64,000 nt of DNA from Budorcas taxicolor (GCF_023091745.1 NC_068913.1:16076001-16140000), one strand, 5' to 3'. Positions 34,310-47,291 are shown, counted from the first letter of the stretch. Numbers and translations are program-made. Notes: generated from the letters alone by a model not told the origin.

Positions 34310-34605
34310 CTGTACAGCCTGGTAGAGACCAAGGCTTTGGAATCACACAAACTTGGTCTCCTGGGTTCTATGTCTGGCTCTGCCATTTAGCAGCTCTGTA
34401 ACTTTCAGCACATGACTTGACCTCCAAGCTTCATGGTTCTCATCTGTAAAATGGAGATAATAATAACAGAATTTAGCTATGTGAAATTGCTGATGCCAAC
34501 CATTTTTGACTAATACAAATGACAGTTTCACATGGTTTTACCCAATTATATCTACCCCATAGGGATATTTGTGAGAATCAAGTGACATATTATAACATTA
34601 TTTGA
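34310..34605 (+). repeat. MIR SINE with inserted segment
   Basis: ggctttggaatcacacaaac, 'ctggctctgccatttagcag', 'ctcatctgtaaaatggagat' and, after an extra segment of about 75 bases, 'catagggatatttgtgagaa' follow MIR in order. I do not recognise the extra segment. Confidence 0.75.
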
Positions 34606-36264
34606 ATTTTCTCTAACCAATAAGATTTTACTTATTCATTCTACAGTTAATACGGAATTGGGTGGAGAAATGGAATCTACATCTGTGGAGAGCGTTTGTA
34701 TGAGTAAGTAGAGGTTGTCAAATGCTTTACCTTCTCCTGTCAAATTTTCTATGTGGAGTTCATTTAACTACCACCAAGAGAGATTCTCCTTGTTGAGTTT
34801 TAAGAAATCTAGCCTTAGCAACTACTAAGGAGTGAGAGCATTCAGAACTCAGGCTTCCAGAGCAAAATAACTGTAATATCTCCTCCATTAGGCTGAATTA
34901 AGTTCTTAGAGTCAGCAGTCTTCAAATCGTGGCCTTTAAAGACTGAGGGTCTGTCTGAGGCACTGTCGGAGAGGCCTTAGAAACCACACACAGTGGTCTA
35001 TAAGACAGCTGGATCAGAACAGGCTCTGTTTCTCCAACACTAATCAGATTCTACAGTTAGAAGTGGGATCAGAAACCAAAACGAGCAAGAAACAAGAAAC
35101 ATAACTAAATCTAAGGCAAAAGGATCCCACAATTCGAGAGTGTTTAATGGTTAAGCAGTGACTCCACGGGATCCAGTCCTAGCAGTAAATGGTACTTACA
35201 CCAGACTTTCACAATAACTCGGGGAGAGGGTAAAGATAATGAAAGGCTTTGAATCTACTTAGTGTTGGCTACATCTCAGGTGCTATATGTTTTGCTATAC
35301 TGTTTCTTAGATTGCAAGGCCACTTTCAGCTCCAAATAGCATTTCCTGTAGATTCAGGAAAGTGGACCTGCTGCTTCCACAGGCTGTGTCTGAACCCTGA
35401 GAAGATTAAGCATCACCATAAAATACTCCTAAAAATATTTTAGATTTGGCAAATGCAACCATGTTTTCGCCTTTTGCACAGTTTCTCTGAATTTTAATTC
35501 TGAGGACATTTCAAGGAAAATTTGATTTTCATTTCTCTGATTAACTTGCACTTCATTTTTCATAATATTTTCTAACAGCTGCTTTACAGCCAAAAGAGAA
35601 ATGAGCCTTTGGATCTATGAATGAGAAAGTCATATTTTCCACAAAAGAAGTGAACTAAAGTTAATTAAATGGCAACATATTTTCAAACTTAAAACTCATA
35701 CAGAATTGATACTTGGCAAACTCTTACACTCTTTCAGCTTATTTAAAGATCCCGTACAGTGTACAAAGCCCTATACCATATATTGGGTTGGTATAGAAAA
35801 ATGAGCAAAAAAATTGCCCTTCCCTTCACAAAGCTTCCTACTTCCTTGAAAAGGCCAGAGATACCAAACTAAAACAAATATAATAAATATGAAAGAAATG
35901 GGATTCAAAACGTGCAGTTGGAGGTGCAAAATATGAAACTGCCAATCACAATTGGGAGTGCCAATTTCCAAGGGCAGTTTATTGGAGAAAGCGTCTATTT
36001 ATTTGGTCGCAGAGGATGTATGGAGTTTAACAGTAAAATAGGGAATGAAAGGGATCACAGGCAGAGATCAAAAACACCTAAGTGTGAGAATATGTTTTGT
36101 ACTGGAAGATGTGAAAAAAAATCTATTGTTGTGGCAAGCGTAAAGGGTGCTTGGAAGAGGGAGATAAGGTAATAAAAACGTTGATGTGATTGGACCAGAT
36201 TATCAAAGACTGTGAATGCCTTGCTAAGGAATTAGAACTTTTTAATTTAAATAATAGAATCATA
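34606..36264. other. Non-coding stretch
   Basis: Mostly unique-looking. 36190-36240 (gactgtgaatgccttgctaa) resembles the same unassigned ancient repeat noted at 9610-9740. No credible exon. Confidence 0.4.
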
Positions 36265-37445
36265 AATCAAGATGGTGGAGTAAGAGGACATGGAACTCCA
36301 TGTCCCCTTGACAAACACATCAAACATATATCTACACGTGGAATGATTCTCACAGAAAACTAACCAAATCTGCAGAGGAACTCCTCAACAGCCAAAGTTG
36401 CAAGAACGATCTTCTTGTTATCAGATGGGGCAGAAAAGAGATATCAGGTCGGGAGCTGCACCCCTGCGAAGGATCTGTAAGGAAGAGAAGGTTCACATAG
36501 GTGGGCCCTCACCCTGAGGAGCCAACATGTCAAGCCACAACCTGCACATCACAGTCCTGGGTCCCTGTGTGGAGGAGACAAGCCTCCTTGACTGCTAGAG
36601 GACCACTGGGACAGACAGAAGGGCTGGTGAAGCGTAGACTCCATGCACGAGGAGTGTGCGTGTGCTGGCTTGCCAGCAATAAAAGCGGTGAGAGCCTTAT
36701 TCTGGAAGCAGCTGACTCGCTGCACTTCCCGTTCGGAACAGGGTGATCACTGAAGGCACACTCACTCCACACAGCAGCCTGTTCCAAGATCTGGGCCCTG
36801 GGAAACGACCCAGTCCAGTTATGCAGAGGCAGGCCAGGGCATCTGGACTGTGATCCAGGCAGGTGGCAGTTGCCAGTGTCCATGCCCACAGGAACACACA
36901 GTGGCCCCTCTCCCAGCAACAGTACCCCAGCTCCCCCAACTTCATACCGCAACTTAGTGCTAGAGCTGGGGCAGATAGGTACTGGGGCAAGACTGCCATG
37001 GAGACCATCCGGATCTCTGGCAGAGGCACAGCCAGCTCAGTTTCTACAGCCACCGTGCCTCAAGCCCAGCCCCAGCCTACTCCAAACCACAGCTCTGCAC
37101 TCCATCTGGGGCAAGCACCACCAAAGAAGGGGTGTGACCTTGGGCTGCTCCTGAACTGATCCACAGATGCCTACACAGGCAGTGCATAGGTTCTCTGAGC
37201 ACAGGGGCCTCACTTGCTACAGTCGTTGCCTCCTTGGGGCAGAGCACGCACTTGAGGGCAGCAGAGCCTGGTCCAGTCATCCCTCAGGGCTTCCGGTCCA
37301 ACAGCTGGCGTGCAGACACTGCCCCTGTCAGGGCAGCAACAGCCAGGGAGCAGCACGCAAGTCCTGTCTCACACTCTGCTCAGGCTCTTGCTCTTCCAAC
37401 ACCAATCACACTTCCCCTGTGAAGGGAATAACAGCCGCCACACCC
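36265..37445 (+). mobile_element. L1 5' UTR-like block
   Basis: Opens with caagatggtggagtaagagg, the usual start of carnivore/artiodactyl L1 5' ends, and continues as a GC-rich, CpG-containing block unlike its AT-rich surroundings. Several overlapping open frames of 60-140 codons on both strands come from base composition and are not genes. ORF1 does not follow, so the element is cut after the 5' UTR. Confidence 0.6.
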
Positions 37446-37818
37446 TGAGGAAAGATCTAGTGTAGGATAAACTGACCATTGATGTGTAGATGTGTATTCA
37501 ATGGGAAGGCTGGGGCAGAAGCCTAGGGTGATGACCCTTAGGCCTCTCCATGGCTGTTCTAAGACAGAGACAACCAAAGAAGAGCAGAGCTGAAGGAAAA
37601 CATCAGGACTTAACTTTGGAGAACTTGAGCTCCAGGTGCTAGATAGATATCTACAAAGGAATGACAAAACCCTGGTTAATGGGCAAGTCTACTCCTCAGA
37701 AAAAAGACCAAAATTAGAGCCATAGATTTGGACAGGGCAAGACTAAGTACATGGGCATGAGAACTCGGCTAAAGTTTGGTGCACCTCTTTAAGTTGATAT
37801 TCTTTCAATACCTGGTTG
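37446..37818. other. Unassigned non-coding stretch
   Basis: Could be further diverged L1 5' region; I cannot support a call. Confidence 0.3.
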
Positions 37819-38234
37819 TTTTAGTTTGCTCGAGCTGCCGTGACAAAGTACTACAGACTGGGTGGCTTTATTTTCTCATGACTCTGGAGACTAGAGGTCC
37901 AAGATCAAGGTGTCAGCTGCTTTGATGCCTTCTGAGGCTACTCTCCTTGGTTTGTAGATGGCCAGCTTCTCCCTGTGTCCGAATATTGTCTTTCCTCTCC
38001 ACATTTCTGTGTCCAAATTTACTCTTCATATAAGGTAAGGGCAGCAGTAATATTGGATTAGGTCTCTCCTTAATGACATCGTTTTAACTTAATTGCCTCT
38101 TTAAAGATCGTATCTCCAAATATATCACATTTAGAGGTACTGGGGATTGGGACTTAAATATATGGATTTGGAGGTGGGGGGGGTGGCGGTGGTTGGTGAG
38201 GTGAGAGTGGAGGAGGACACAATTCAGCCCGTAT
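37819..38234 (-). mobile_element. MLT1-type LTR (ERVL-MaLR)
   Basis: Clear reversed MLT1 LTR: 'gagctgccgtgacaaagtac', 'tttattttctcatgactctg', 'gtccaagatcaaggtgtcag', 'aacttaattgcctctttaaa', 'tatctccaaatatatcac' and the end at 'gacacaattcagcccgta'. Solitary, with a g-rich insertion near 38175-38215. Confidence 0.85.
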
Positions 38235-38424
38235 TGAAAGGAAAGATGGAACACAGTGTAGGAAAGGGTGAAGAAGGAAAATCACTGGTGACCAGTGAGT
38301 AATTCAGCTTATCTTTGTTTTATACCTTGCTCAGCCTTTACCCTCCCTAGATGATAGTTTAAAATCATCTGTTGGTGATTGAGCATGAAGGATTGTGTGA
38401 AGATCTTAATAAAACTGAATCTGA

Positions 38425-38545
38425 CATGAATATAAATGTATATATATAGTCATCTGTACATATATATAGATACACATATACTATATAGACACATATGTAC
38501 ACTATACATACATTATATACAGTCTATATATAGGTGACTGAATCA
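38425..38545. repeat. AT-rich low-complexity (tata/acat) tract
   Basis: About 120 bases of tatata, acatat and similar units with several short palindromes. Likely an expanded and decayed dinucleotide repeat. Confidence 0.75.
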
Positions 38546-38589
38546 CCTACCAGGTATTCAGGCACACTACACAGCCAGAATAGTAAACG

Positions 38590-38820
38590 TAACATACGAA
38601 TAGACCAATGGAATGAAATGCAGAGCCTAGAAACAGACATCTGCATGAATGGAAAGTTGATACATGATAAAGGTGGCATCACAAATCAGTGATGATTTTT
38701 AGGAAGATTCATGGTATATTCTATGGAGAGAAATGAATGTGTATGATATACAGAAGTGAATTCTAGATGGCTTATAAAGCTTACCTGTGAAAGGTAATAC
38801 TATGTAATTAATAAAAGAAA
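38590..38820 (+). mobile_element. L1 ORF2 fragment (+)
   Basis: atagaccaatggaatgaaat ... 'gcctagaaacagacatctgc' ... 'tgataaaggtggcatcac' matches the ORF2 segment encoding the DQW...PEI...FDKGG region, decayed. Confidence 0.65.
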
Positions 38821-38974
38821 ATGTTGGTTCTTTGCAGCCAGCACAGATTGATGGGCATTTCTGGGGGCAACTGGATTAGTCCTGTTTTAAACTATCATTA
38901 GGCCTCACGTGTGAGCTGTGCTTGCTGCTGTGACTCTGACCGAGGAAGTAATTGGTATCAGGTATGGGGCATGA

Positions 38975-39177
38975 ACTTCCCTGGTGGCTCAGATGGTGAA
39001 GCGTCTGTCTACAATGCAGGAGACCCGGGTTCGATCCCTGAGTTGGGAGGATCCCCTGGAGAAGGAAATGACAACCCACTCCAGTACTCTTGCCTGGAAA
39101 ATCCCATGGATGGAGGAGCTTGGTAGGCTTCAGTCCATGGGGTCACTACAAGTGAAGTGAGCCACTTCACTTCACTC
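38975..39177 (+). mobile_element. Bov-tA SINE
   Basis: Full head (cttccctggtggctcagatg) and body. Flanks atggggcatga at 38964-38974 and 39179-39189 are an exact 11-base target duplication. The tail has the cacttcacttcac form. Confidence 0.93.
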
Positions 39178-39189
39178 CATGGGGCATGA

Positions 39190-40398
39190 CAAACAGACCC
39201 TCAGAACTGGATTCTGAGAGTGAGTCGCTCCTATCTGAAGAGTGTACAGAGTGCCAGAGAAATAGAAAACACTGGTAATCCCCACCACAGGTTCACAGTC
39301 ACTCAGATTATCACCAACAGTGGCCTCAAGTGAAGACAGAGATCAAGGCACTAATGGGTAACATGGCTGTGACATTTAATCGCTGTGGTGACATTAGTGA
39401 TTGCTAAGATGTTAGGAGTGAGGAAATGACAATGTACAGCTGCTCTGGAGAGTGTATGTAAAGAAAATGAGAAACATAAAGTCTTGAATTTCCAACCCAA
39501 GGCAGTTTAGAGAACCAGAAAGTCTCTGTGGTGCTGTATAATTGCCTCATCTCCTGTAGCTGAAAGGCGGACATGGCTGAGAATCAGGGCAGGGCTTGAG
39601 AGTAAGAGTTGGAATTGCTATTTCATTTAAATATACCAAGCCACCAGATCTCTTTTGCCAAGATGGGAGACTAGTTGGGAAGGAATAGAGCTCTCATTAT
39701 TGGGGTTGGGGAGAGTGAATATTTGGACAAACACAGGCAAGGCTGATAGCTTTAAATACCCAGATATCTCAGTCATACTCACAGGGGCCTTGATTGAATT
39801 AGAACATCACCCCAGTGCATTGTCTGAGGACAGTATACTGACTGGATCTGACAAGTGGGAAAAGGCAAGAATCTCAAAGCCTTAAAAATGTGTGTGTGCC
39901 AGAGAGGGGTAAGTAAGCCAATGAAAGTTCACAGGTCAGCCCTATGGGGAAGCTTCTGTGAGTTCAGTGTTCTGGAGTGTATTAGGATATATTTTCTGAA
40001 GAAAAGACATACTGGTGCACCTTGAACCTTCCCTTGTGAAGATAAAGGTACTTCAGAGGCAACATATATTTAAATACATTCCTCTGCTATATCACTAAGA
40101 TACTAGAACACAGCAGAAAGAAAAGAGTAGGTGCATAAATATTAAAAAGGGTAGCAGTCAACAGGATATGTGTTTAACCCATTTATAGATTGATAACAGC
40201 CAGAAAAGTTACTATATTCTCTATTGGTTGGTTAGTTGTTATCCATTTGTGTATAGTCTGCAGGATGAACTTAAGTCCACAGGATGAACTTAGGTCTGTG
40301 TGTGTCAGCAAGAGAGAATGACAGAATGTATTTTAAGTAAATTGTTCAAAATACTGAAACTTTCAGTACGTTGATCTCCCTTAATTGCGCCTTCCTTG
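39190..40398. other. Non-coding stretch
   Basis: Nothing recognised apart from a short tandem copy of ccacaggatgaactta (about 40259-40292). No gene. Confidence 0.4.
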
Positions 40399-40408
40399 AG
40401 TGCTTTAA

Positions 40409-40515
40409 AGGGTGTTCACTGGTGGCTCAGAAGGTAAATAATCTGCCTGCAATGGGTAGGAAAGGTCCCCTGGGGGTCACAGTCAGACAGCTGAGTGACT
40501 AACACTTTGACTTGA
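40409..40515 (+). mobile_element. Bov-tA SINE with internal deletion
   Basis: Head and 3' end are present but the middle third is missing. Perfect ten-base target duplication agtgctttaa at 40399-40408 and 40516-40525. Confidence 0.88.
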
Positions 40516-40534
40516 AGTGCTTTAAGACCTTACT

Positions 40535-40960
40535 ATTTAAAGTGAGGTACTCGATCACAGGGATCAGCATCACCTGGGAACTTTAAATGGAGGCCCTTAG
40601 GCCCACCCAGAGTCTCAGAACCAGAATTCTGCACCCAGCCTGTGTGTGCATGCATGCCAAGTCACTTCCGTCATGCCTAACTCTTTGTAATCCTATGGCC
40701 TGTAGCCTGCAAGGCTCCTCTGTCCATGGGATTCTCCAGGCAAGGATACTGGAGTGGGTTGTCATGCCCTCCTCTGAGGGACCTTCTAAATCCAGGGATC
40801 AAACCCTCATCTCTTATGTCTCCTGCATTGGGAGGTGGATTCTTTACCCCGAGTGCCACCTGAGAAGCCTAAGCACCCAGTCTTAGACCCACCCAGACTG
40901 AATCAGAATCAGTAATCTAACAAAAACCCCAGGAGATTCTTTACAAAAATTAAAAAATCT
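40535..40960 (+). repeat. MER5A DNA transposon split by a SINE
   Basis: Pieces 40535-40641 (gatcagcatcacctgggaac, 'aggcccacccagagtctcag') and 40873-40960 (gactgaatcagaatcagtaa, 'aaccccaggagattctt') are consecutive parts of MER5A, a hAT-Charlie non-autonomous element. Confidence 0.75.
40642..40872 (-). mobile_element. Bov-tA SINE inside MER5A
   Basis: Minus-strand copy ending at gtgccacctgagaagcc. Target duplication gcacccagcct (40631-40641) and gcacccagtct (40873-40883), one mismatch. Confidence 0.92.
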
Positions 40961-42167
40961 AGAAGCCTCACCCTAAAATGTGTGCTTATTTTGTAAAATG
41001 CATCAGATAGTAGGAAGCCTGGGCTGTGCATCCTCACTAGCTTCAGGAATGCTGGTGTTGTCTAAGAAGTTTCCACTTGTCACTTTAAGCAAAGCCTTAG
41101 GCCATCACCCATTTGCTTTTCCATGAAACTTTTGGACTAAAACAAAAAAAAAGAAAGAAAGCTGAATGAGAACCATTGATAAATGCTATAGATACTGTTC
41201 ACAAGTTTATCATTTTTGCAATTCATCTCCAAAGATTCTAGCTCTTGACAAAACTCTTAAGTGCCTCTAGGTCTTCACTTAAGTTAGCTCTTTTTCCACA
41301 GCCCCTCCCTGCTCTTCTGCTGGCTAACTCCTACTAGAGCCTCTGGTCTCAGTCTTATCTTCTGAATAGTATTCCCTGACTTCCCTTCCTCACCTCACCC
41401 CACCCTCAGGACTCAGTTAGTGGCCATTCAGGGGCTCCTCCAGTGCACGCCTCTATTCTAGAATGGGACACACGGAAGTGAAATCGCCTAAAATCTCTGA
41501 GGGTAGGATGGCAGTCCCTGTATAAGCACACACCTAGCCAGATGCTTCTCAGGGGCCTATTCTCTTGTTAAGTGAGGAAATAATGCATACAGGAAAGCTT
41601 GCACCCAAGACTATACAACTGGAATCAGAGCCTCCAAACCCCGTGGGTACTACCCCACAGTGCCTCTAGGTTACCTCCTATATAACCCAGAGTAAACAGA
41701 TTCAAAGCAGAGATGATGACATATAGCTATCAAGTTTATTTTATGAAGAAAGTGCATCTTTTATATATAATCGTGTTAGCATCACCATGCAGAGTTCCAG
41801 TACTGTCAAGTAAAAAAAGTAGTGAGAAATATACATTAGAAAGAAAAGCTGCTCTTACAATAAAATATATGTAAGGAAATGATTATAAAGCACAATAAAA
41901 TGCCTTGAAAGAAAGTCAAATATATATTGTAGTCTCCTTCATTGTAAAAGAAAAAAACTCATTTTCACTCTGTTTAATCACTTAAATTCTTAAATTTATT
42001 TTCAGATATGAACAATTATGTAAGTGTGACAGTTCACACTTGATCCCTTTTGGTGCAGGTAAAGATTTCCTCCATTTTTTTTGTTTGAATATAATTGTGG
42101 TAGCCTGAAGGCTAAAGAACATAATAACTATTTCTCTTTCAATCTGGCATACCTATCTTTGCTTTCT
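40961..42167. other. Repeat-free stretch, 3'-UTR-like on the minus strand
   Basis: No repeat recognised. On the minus strand a poly-A signal AATAAA lies at 41740-41735, and the 500 bases before it are AT-rich without repeats, as in a 3' UTR. With the small frame at 42230-42412 this could be the end of a minus-strand gene, but AATAAA occurs often by chance in AT-rich DNA. Confidence 0.3.
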
Positions 42168-42196
42168 CTCTCTCTCTCTCTCTCACTCTCTCCCCC
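42168..42196. repeat. (TC)n microsatellite
   Basis: ctctctctctctctct run followed by ctcactctctcccc. Confidence 0.85.
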
Positions 42197-42229
42197 TTTT
42201 TTTCAAGTGTAAATGAAACTCTAGCCCAG

Positions 42230-42412
42230 TTAGTTCTTCTTGGTCTGATTGCCAGACTTTCCAGTAATCACATCAGAGTTTTTTCCAACATGTGGGCAAT
42301 TTTCATTATTTTGATCCAGCAGTGACCTTTGGAATTCCGGAATCATTTTCCCTCCCCTTCCTGGTGCCCCCAGGAGACTCAGAAGCACAAACATCTGAGG
42401 TACCTCTGGGCA
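42230..42412 (-). other. Small minus-strand frame, possible terminal exon or chance
   Basis: A 61-codon stretch with no stop, ending in TAA (42232-42230), lies in a GC-richer patch (about 42300-42520) of otherwise AT-rich unique DNA. From an internal ATG it would read MFVLLSLLGAPGRGG, with a signal-peptide-like start, and end in TGKSGNQTKKN. The same patch is also open in a second minus frame (stop at 42379) and in one plus frame (42292-42507), so at most one can be real. I recognise none of the three peptides. Confidence 0.15.
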
Positions 42413-42519
42413 TCTTCACATCTGTTGGCATAGGAGATGAAGGCCACTGTGTGGTAGAATTTCAGCAACAGGTGTTGGAGCTTTTGGAAAAGTTTGTTGG
42501 TTTTTGAGGGCTGGGCAGA

Positions 42520-44493
42520 AGCACTACTGGCTCTTTGGAAACACTTAGAAAACAAAGTTAATCTGTTTATACAAAGCTTACATTGAGAAACCACAGTAAG
42601 CAATTGCTAAGTAAAAATCAGGCAGGTTTTTGGTTTCAATTTTGTATCAATTTTCTATCCAGAAAAACTCAGTTTTTCAGTCTGGGGTTTTGCCTCCTTG
42701 CTGCATCTTGAATCCATGAAATACTATTTATTCAAGGAGTAGCTTACTTGTTCTTATGCCCAGTTTTCAACAGTGTAATACACGGTTGAAAAGTTTTTTC
42801 TGAGACTAATTAACCCAGTGGAAGTTTTTCACTAGGAGCAATGAAAGGGAGTGAATACCATCTATATTACCTGCCTTATGAAAGTCTCTAGAATCATTGC
42901 TTTCCTTTGCTCACTGGTAGTAAAGACTCTAAATTATAGAAACAATAGAAGCACTGTGTTTAACTCAAAATAGCACTGAAATCCCATTTTAGGAAAATCT
43001 GTTTCTTTCAGATTTCCTCAGAGAAGTACAAAGTGTTGCTTGGTGTGCAGTTATCTGCCGATATAAATGGTATAAATGGATGATTACTTAAATACGGCTT
43101 CTTTTAGAAGAGAGTTAGAGGACTTTACAAAAGCACCAAGCTGTGCTTGCCATACAGGTGAGCCTCTTGCAAGTAAATAATTTGACTTAAAGGATTGTTA
43201 GAAATTTTTCTTATCTGGGGAGTAATTGCTGTATCTCTAATCCGCTCTTTTTTTAGGATCAGTTGGGGCTTGAGTCCTTCCAAATACTGTAATATCAAGA
43301 AGTATTTAATTGGAATGGAAAGATAGCTGAGAGTGTCGAAAAGAAGTGTCATCTTCATCTAAACACTAAGAAGTATTCCCTTTCTTATCCTTGTAACATG
43401 AAGCTGACCACAACCTATCTCTGAAGCCTTGCTATAAATATCATAGATTTGGATTTCAAAGCAATGCTCATCTCAGAAGATCACATTCAAAACAGCTTCA
43501 GTTTGCCAGCCCTAATGATCTTTAAGAGATGAGTTCCAACTCAGATACTCTGCAGTACTATGATCGATGACCCCTTTCATTGGGCACCACCAAATCCTTT
43601 TGCAGAGGATGAGCTTTCGCTGACTGCCAAGTAGTGAAACAATCTTTGTCTTTTTGGTTCACCCTCTTAAGGTAGGCTTCAGATGCCTGGGGACTGAACA
43701 TTCCTCTTACACTACCACATTCTTGCTTCTGCTTTCAAGTATGTGAGTGCCTATGTACTGCAGATTCTAAAGTTTCTATCAGATCTCTAAGCATTTGCCC
43801 GGGAGGCTTTGCAAACCTTTGTGATCAGACTTCTTTTTCTCACTTAGTGAAAATTTGCTGTTAAGGACCAAAATGTCAAAAAAATTCAGAGTATTTTATT
43901 TCTCTTAGTAAGGGTTTATCTCACACTGCCAAATATTAAGCAAGGACATTCTGATGCTAGAGAAGACCAGGTAGGAATGTGGATGGCTAAGCAAAAACCC
44001 ACCCCCACCAAAGGAGAAAAACATTGAAAGCAACTGTCCCACTGATGGGTCCATGGTCCAAAGACAAAGTCCATACCACAGACACATAGGCAAGCCAGTC
44101 CAAGAGCTATAATCGCATTTTCCAGTTGGCATTCACCTAGAGCCATGTACTTGCAAATTGTTTCCCAAGTATTTTTCTTAGCTTCGCTTCACCATTTTGT
44201 CAGGAGGGCTCCTTTATGTTTCACAGAAGGGGGGCATTACACCAAGAGAGATTACCAGACTGCATAAGATAGTTTATCCCCTCTGTCAACTGAATGTCAA
44301 TATGTTTTCCCCTCTTTCCTCGCCTAGCTAAGCCAAATGGCCTTTACATTTCTATTATCCCCACTGCTGTTGAATCTTTGTATTCAAAGTGAATCTGTTT
44401 CAACTAAGTGCATGATTTCAGACCTACTGGCAGATTTGAGGTAGAAGAAATAGTGAAGACCTACTAATGATGAGAGAAAGTATTCAGACTTCT
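42520..44493. other. Repeat-free non-coding stretch
   Basis: Nearly 2 kb with no repeat I can name and no credible frame. AT-rich, with a few splice-like motifs but no coding support. Confidence 0.4.
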
Positions 44494-44510
44494 ATGGAAC
44501 AGAGGTGTCA

Positions 44511-44708
44511 GTCACTCAGTCGTGCCTGACTCTTTGCGACCCCGTGGACTGAAGCCCACCAGGCTCCTCTGTCCATGGGATTTTCCAGGCAAGGACACTG
44601 GAGTGGTTTGCCGTTTCATTCTCCAGGGGATCTTCCCGACCCAGGGATCGAACTTGGGTCTCCTGCACTGCAGGCAGATTCTTTCCCCACTGAGCTACCA
44701 GAAGCCCC
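44511..44708 (-). mobile_element. Bov-tA SINE
   Basis: Minus-strand, well preserved. The 17-base target duplication atggaacagaggtgtca (44494-44510) / atggaacagaggtatca (44709-44725) has one mismatch. Confidence 0.95.
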
Positions 44709-44725
44709 ATGGAACAGAGGTATCA

Positions 44726-47278
44726 CTAACAAATAACAGATCTTGCCTCAAGGAGTCAAGAGGTTGCTAGATTTCTCTTTTTATTTTAATTTTTACTGTA
44801 ATAATTCATCCTCAGTTATCTACTAACAAAGTGTACTTTTACTCAAAATATCACCATCCGCAGGTTTGCAAAGATTACCTTTTCAGGGTAAAAAGACACT
44901 GGCAGTATTTTCCAAAGATGAATATCTCTGTTCCTACAAGATCTTCTAAACCTTATCATTCCCACATCAAGAAGTGGAACCTAAGTATCCTCTTTCCTTG
45001 AAATCAATAAAATGTGGGAGAAGTCTGTGTGACTCTAAGCCTAGGTCAGAAAGAAAAATTGTTAACTTGAGTTAGTTTCATAGAAAACTTGGGAGATAAT
45101 ATGGCCTAATAACCTACACACACATCTTACAGCACCAGATTTTTCCAGTTTATACTCATCTGGCAGCATCATCTTCAAGGTAGGCAATGCCTTTCTGGAT
45201 CTAGATCTAATTTCAATTATATTGTGCACATGCTGTCTGTCCCTAGAAATTCTGTCACTTTCTGGATGCAAGCAAAAAATAGCATCACGTCATTCTCCTC
45301 AGTAGCTAGCAATAAGCTTTGCAAAATTTTTTTCTTGTTGCCCTTGTCTTACTGACTTTGAAATGTATTTATCTTTATAAAGCTGAATGTACTGACGCAT
45401 GCTGTACCTTGCCTTTAGAAAAAGTGCATTTGCTTGACACGGCAGCTGCGTGCTTACAGCTGACGTGTTCTCCTGTGCAAATGGGTAATTCCTACATTTC
45501 ACAGACCCTGCCTTCTCACTAATTTGGCAAAGTGGGTGTTTGGGATTGCTTCTTTTTATTTATTTATTTTCATTTTTTGGCACTTTGTAAAGCTTGAGTG
45601 CAAAGAGAGAGAGAGAATAATGCCAAGCTGATTTTGAAGAAGCAAAAATCAAACCTGTAAAAAATTCTGTAAAGAATCTGCTGTTAGATATTCTGCCGTG
45701 CTGGCTGACTGTACTCTGATTAAATGTTATATGTTAAAGAAATCCCAGTTTATAACAACTGAAATTATAGCTAGGAACTTTTACCTTCGCATTTTTTATA
45801 AAGACAAGAAGAAATTGGTCTGGGACTTTAACAATTGTCATGCCCTTAATGAAGGGTGGATGAGAGTGTGTGTTATCTGCTTGAATATCACATTTATTTT
45901 AAACATCAAGTAAGCAACTCCAAGGTTGAGAAGTATAATGTTTCTCTGAATTGTAAAAATGAATAATTGAGTATGGCCCACTTCATTTTAACCAATTCAT
46001 CCAAAAAGCTCAGGGAGCAGGAAGAAATTTTATTTTGTAGGAAATGGGAATTCTAAACATGTTTACCTGCTTTAGAATATGACCACATGGTTTTTTGGAT
46101 ACTTAGTCACTTACTGTGGACTTTCTATGTTTTTATGATGATGGATATTATTCATAGTTCTTAAGTAAAAATACCTCCATGGTTCTTGAATTTTCCCCCA
46201 TTTATGATATTTGTGTCCTTTCAAAGCAGCTCAGTAATTTGTGTGCACTTAATACTCTTTACTCTAGGTAATAAATGCATAACTCCTATACCAAGCAGCA
46301 CCTTATTCATTTCCTCTTTTAAAAACACTATCAGTACAAACTACCCACATTCAATCTGCCTACGGTTTTGGCAGAGCTTGAAAACATTATGACTCCAAGA
46401 TATACCGTTAGCTTAATATCTGATCTCATTAAGCTATGTTGCTTTCTAAGCACAATGTAAACAAAGCAGGATTATTAACAACTTCCCTGAGTCATATGGT
46501 ATAATTTATTTTTATAGCAGCTAGTTGTTAAATGAGGATATGTCTTTACATAGCACTTATATTTCATCATGTTCTGTGTCTTCACTGTTCATGAAAAAAA
46601 AAAGTCTGCTTTCAACGACATGAAAGAAATAGAGAAAAAGAAAACTGTGAAGTTAAAAAAACTTCATTTTTACCTTCACGTTTCCAATAGTATGAACAGA
46701 TTTTTTTTTTTTAATCCACAAGGCTGTATTTTCAAAAAGTGCTCTCTGTTCATTTACCATGTTTCTTGCTTGGCATTAAATACAAAAATAATTCAGAATT
46801 AGATTTCAACTATATAAAATATATCATGATTACATACATATTTATTGCCAATTTCTACTTAGATAATTACCGCTTTTAGAATGTTAATATTAGCAATTGA
46901 GCTTGGGGCTTGAACTATTAATTTTCTTTCTTTCTTTCTTTCCCTAACCAAGCAAAATGAAAACTCTTTTGTGGATGTAACCAATTTTGACTTAGGTTTT
47001 CCAGAGCAAACTACTCCTGAGTTTGTCTTATACCACTCAACTTTTCATTAACAGAACTTAAACTGGAGGCAGTTCTGTGCGATGCCAAATAAAATTGAGG
47101 CTGGTTAGGAACATAATATGTACCCCTCCCTTTTAGTTTTATTACTTTCACTTAGAAAGTGGCTAAAAGTAAATGAAAACCATTTTAAAAATCAACCAAG
47201 TGTTCTCCATTTGGACATCATGCTTTGCTGTTACTTGGATTTAAAAAAGACCTTTAAAAATATCATTTGACCAGGTTT
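44726..47278. other. Repeat-free non-coding stretch
   Basis: 2.5 kb with only small simple repeats: a ttta run (45556-45569), a (ga)n run (45603-45616), T/A runs (46589-46602, 46700-46713) and a (tttc)n run (46922-46943). No gene. Low repeat content is itself unusual for this window. Confidence 0.5.
46922..46943. repeat. (TTTC)n microsatellite
   Basis: About five tttc units. Confidence 0.85.
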
Positions 47279-47291
47279 AGATATATATTGT

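Noticed and set aside
35778..35800. attgggttgg, like the end of the mariner MITE
   Set aside because: No second inverted end nearby; too short.
36501..37670. Cluster of overlapping open frames (up to 140 codons) on both strands
   Set aside because: The stretch to about 37445 looks like a GC-rich L1 5' UTR. Frames overlap on both strands and none resembles a protein; GC-rich DNA has few stop codons.
43606..43671. Interval between tttgcag and aaggtagg
   Set aside because: All three frames contain stops; no other support.
45132..45178. Interval between cttacag and aaggtaggc
   Set aside because: Only 47 bases, and the acceptor tract is poor.
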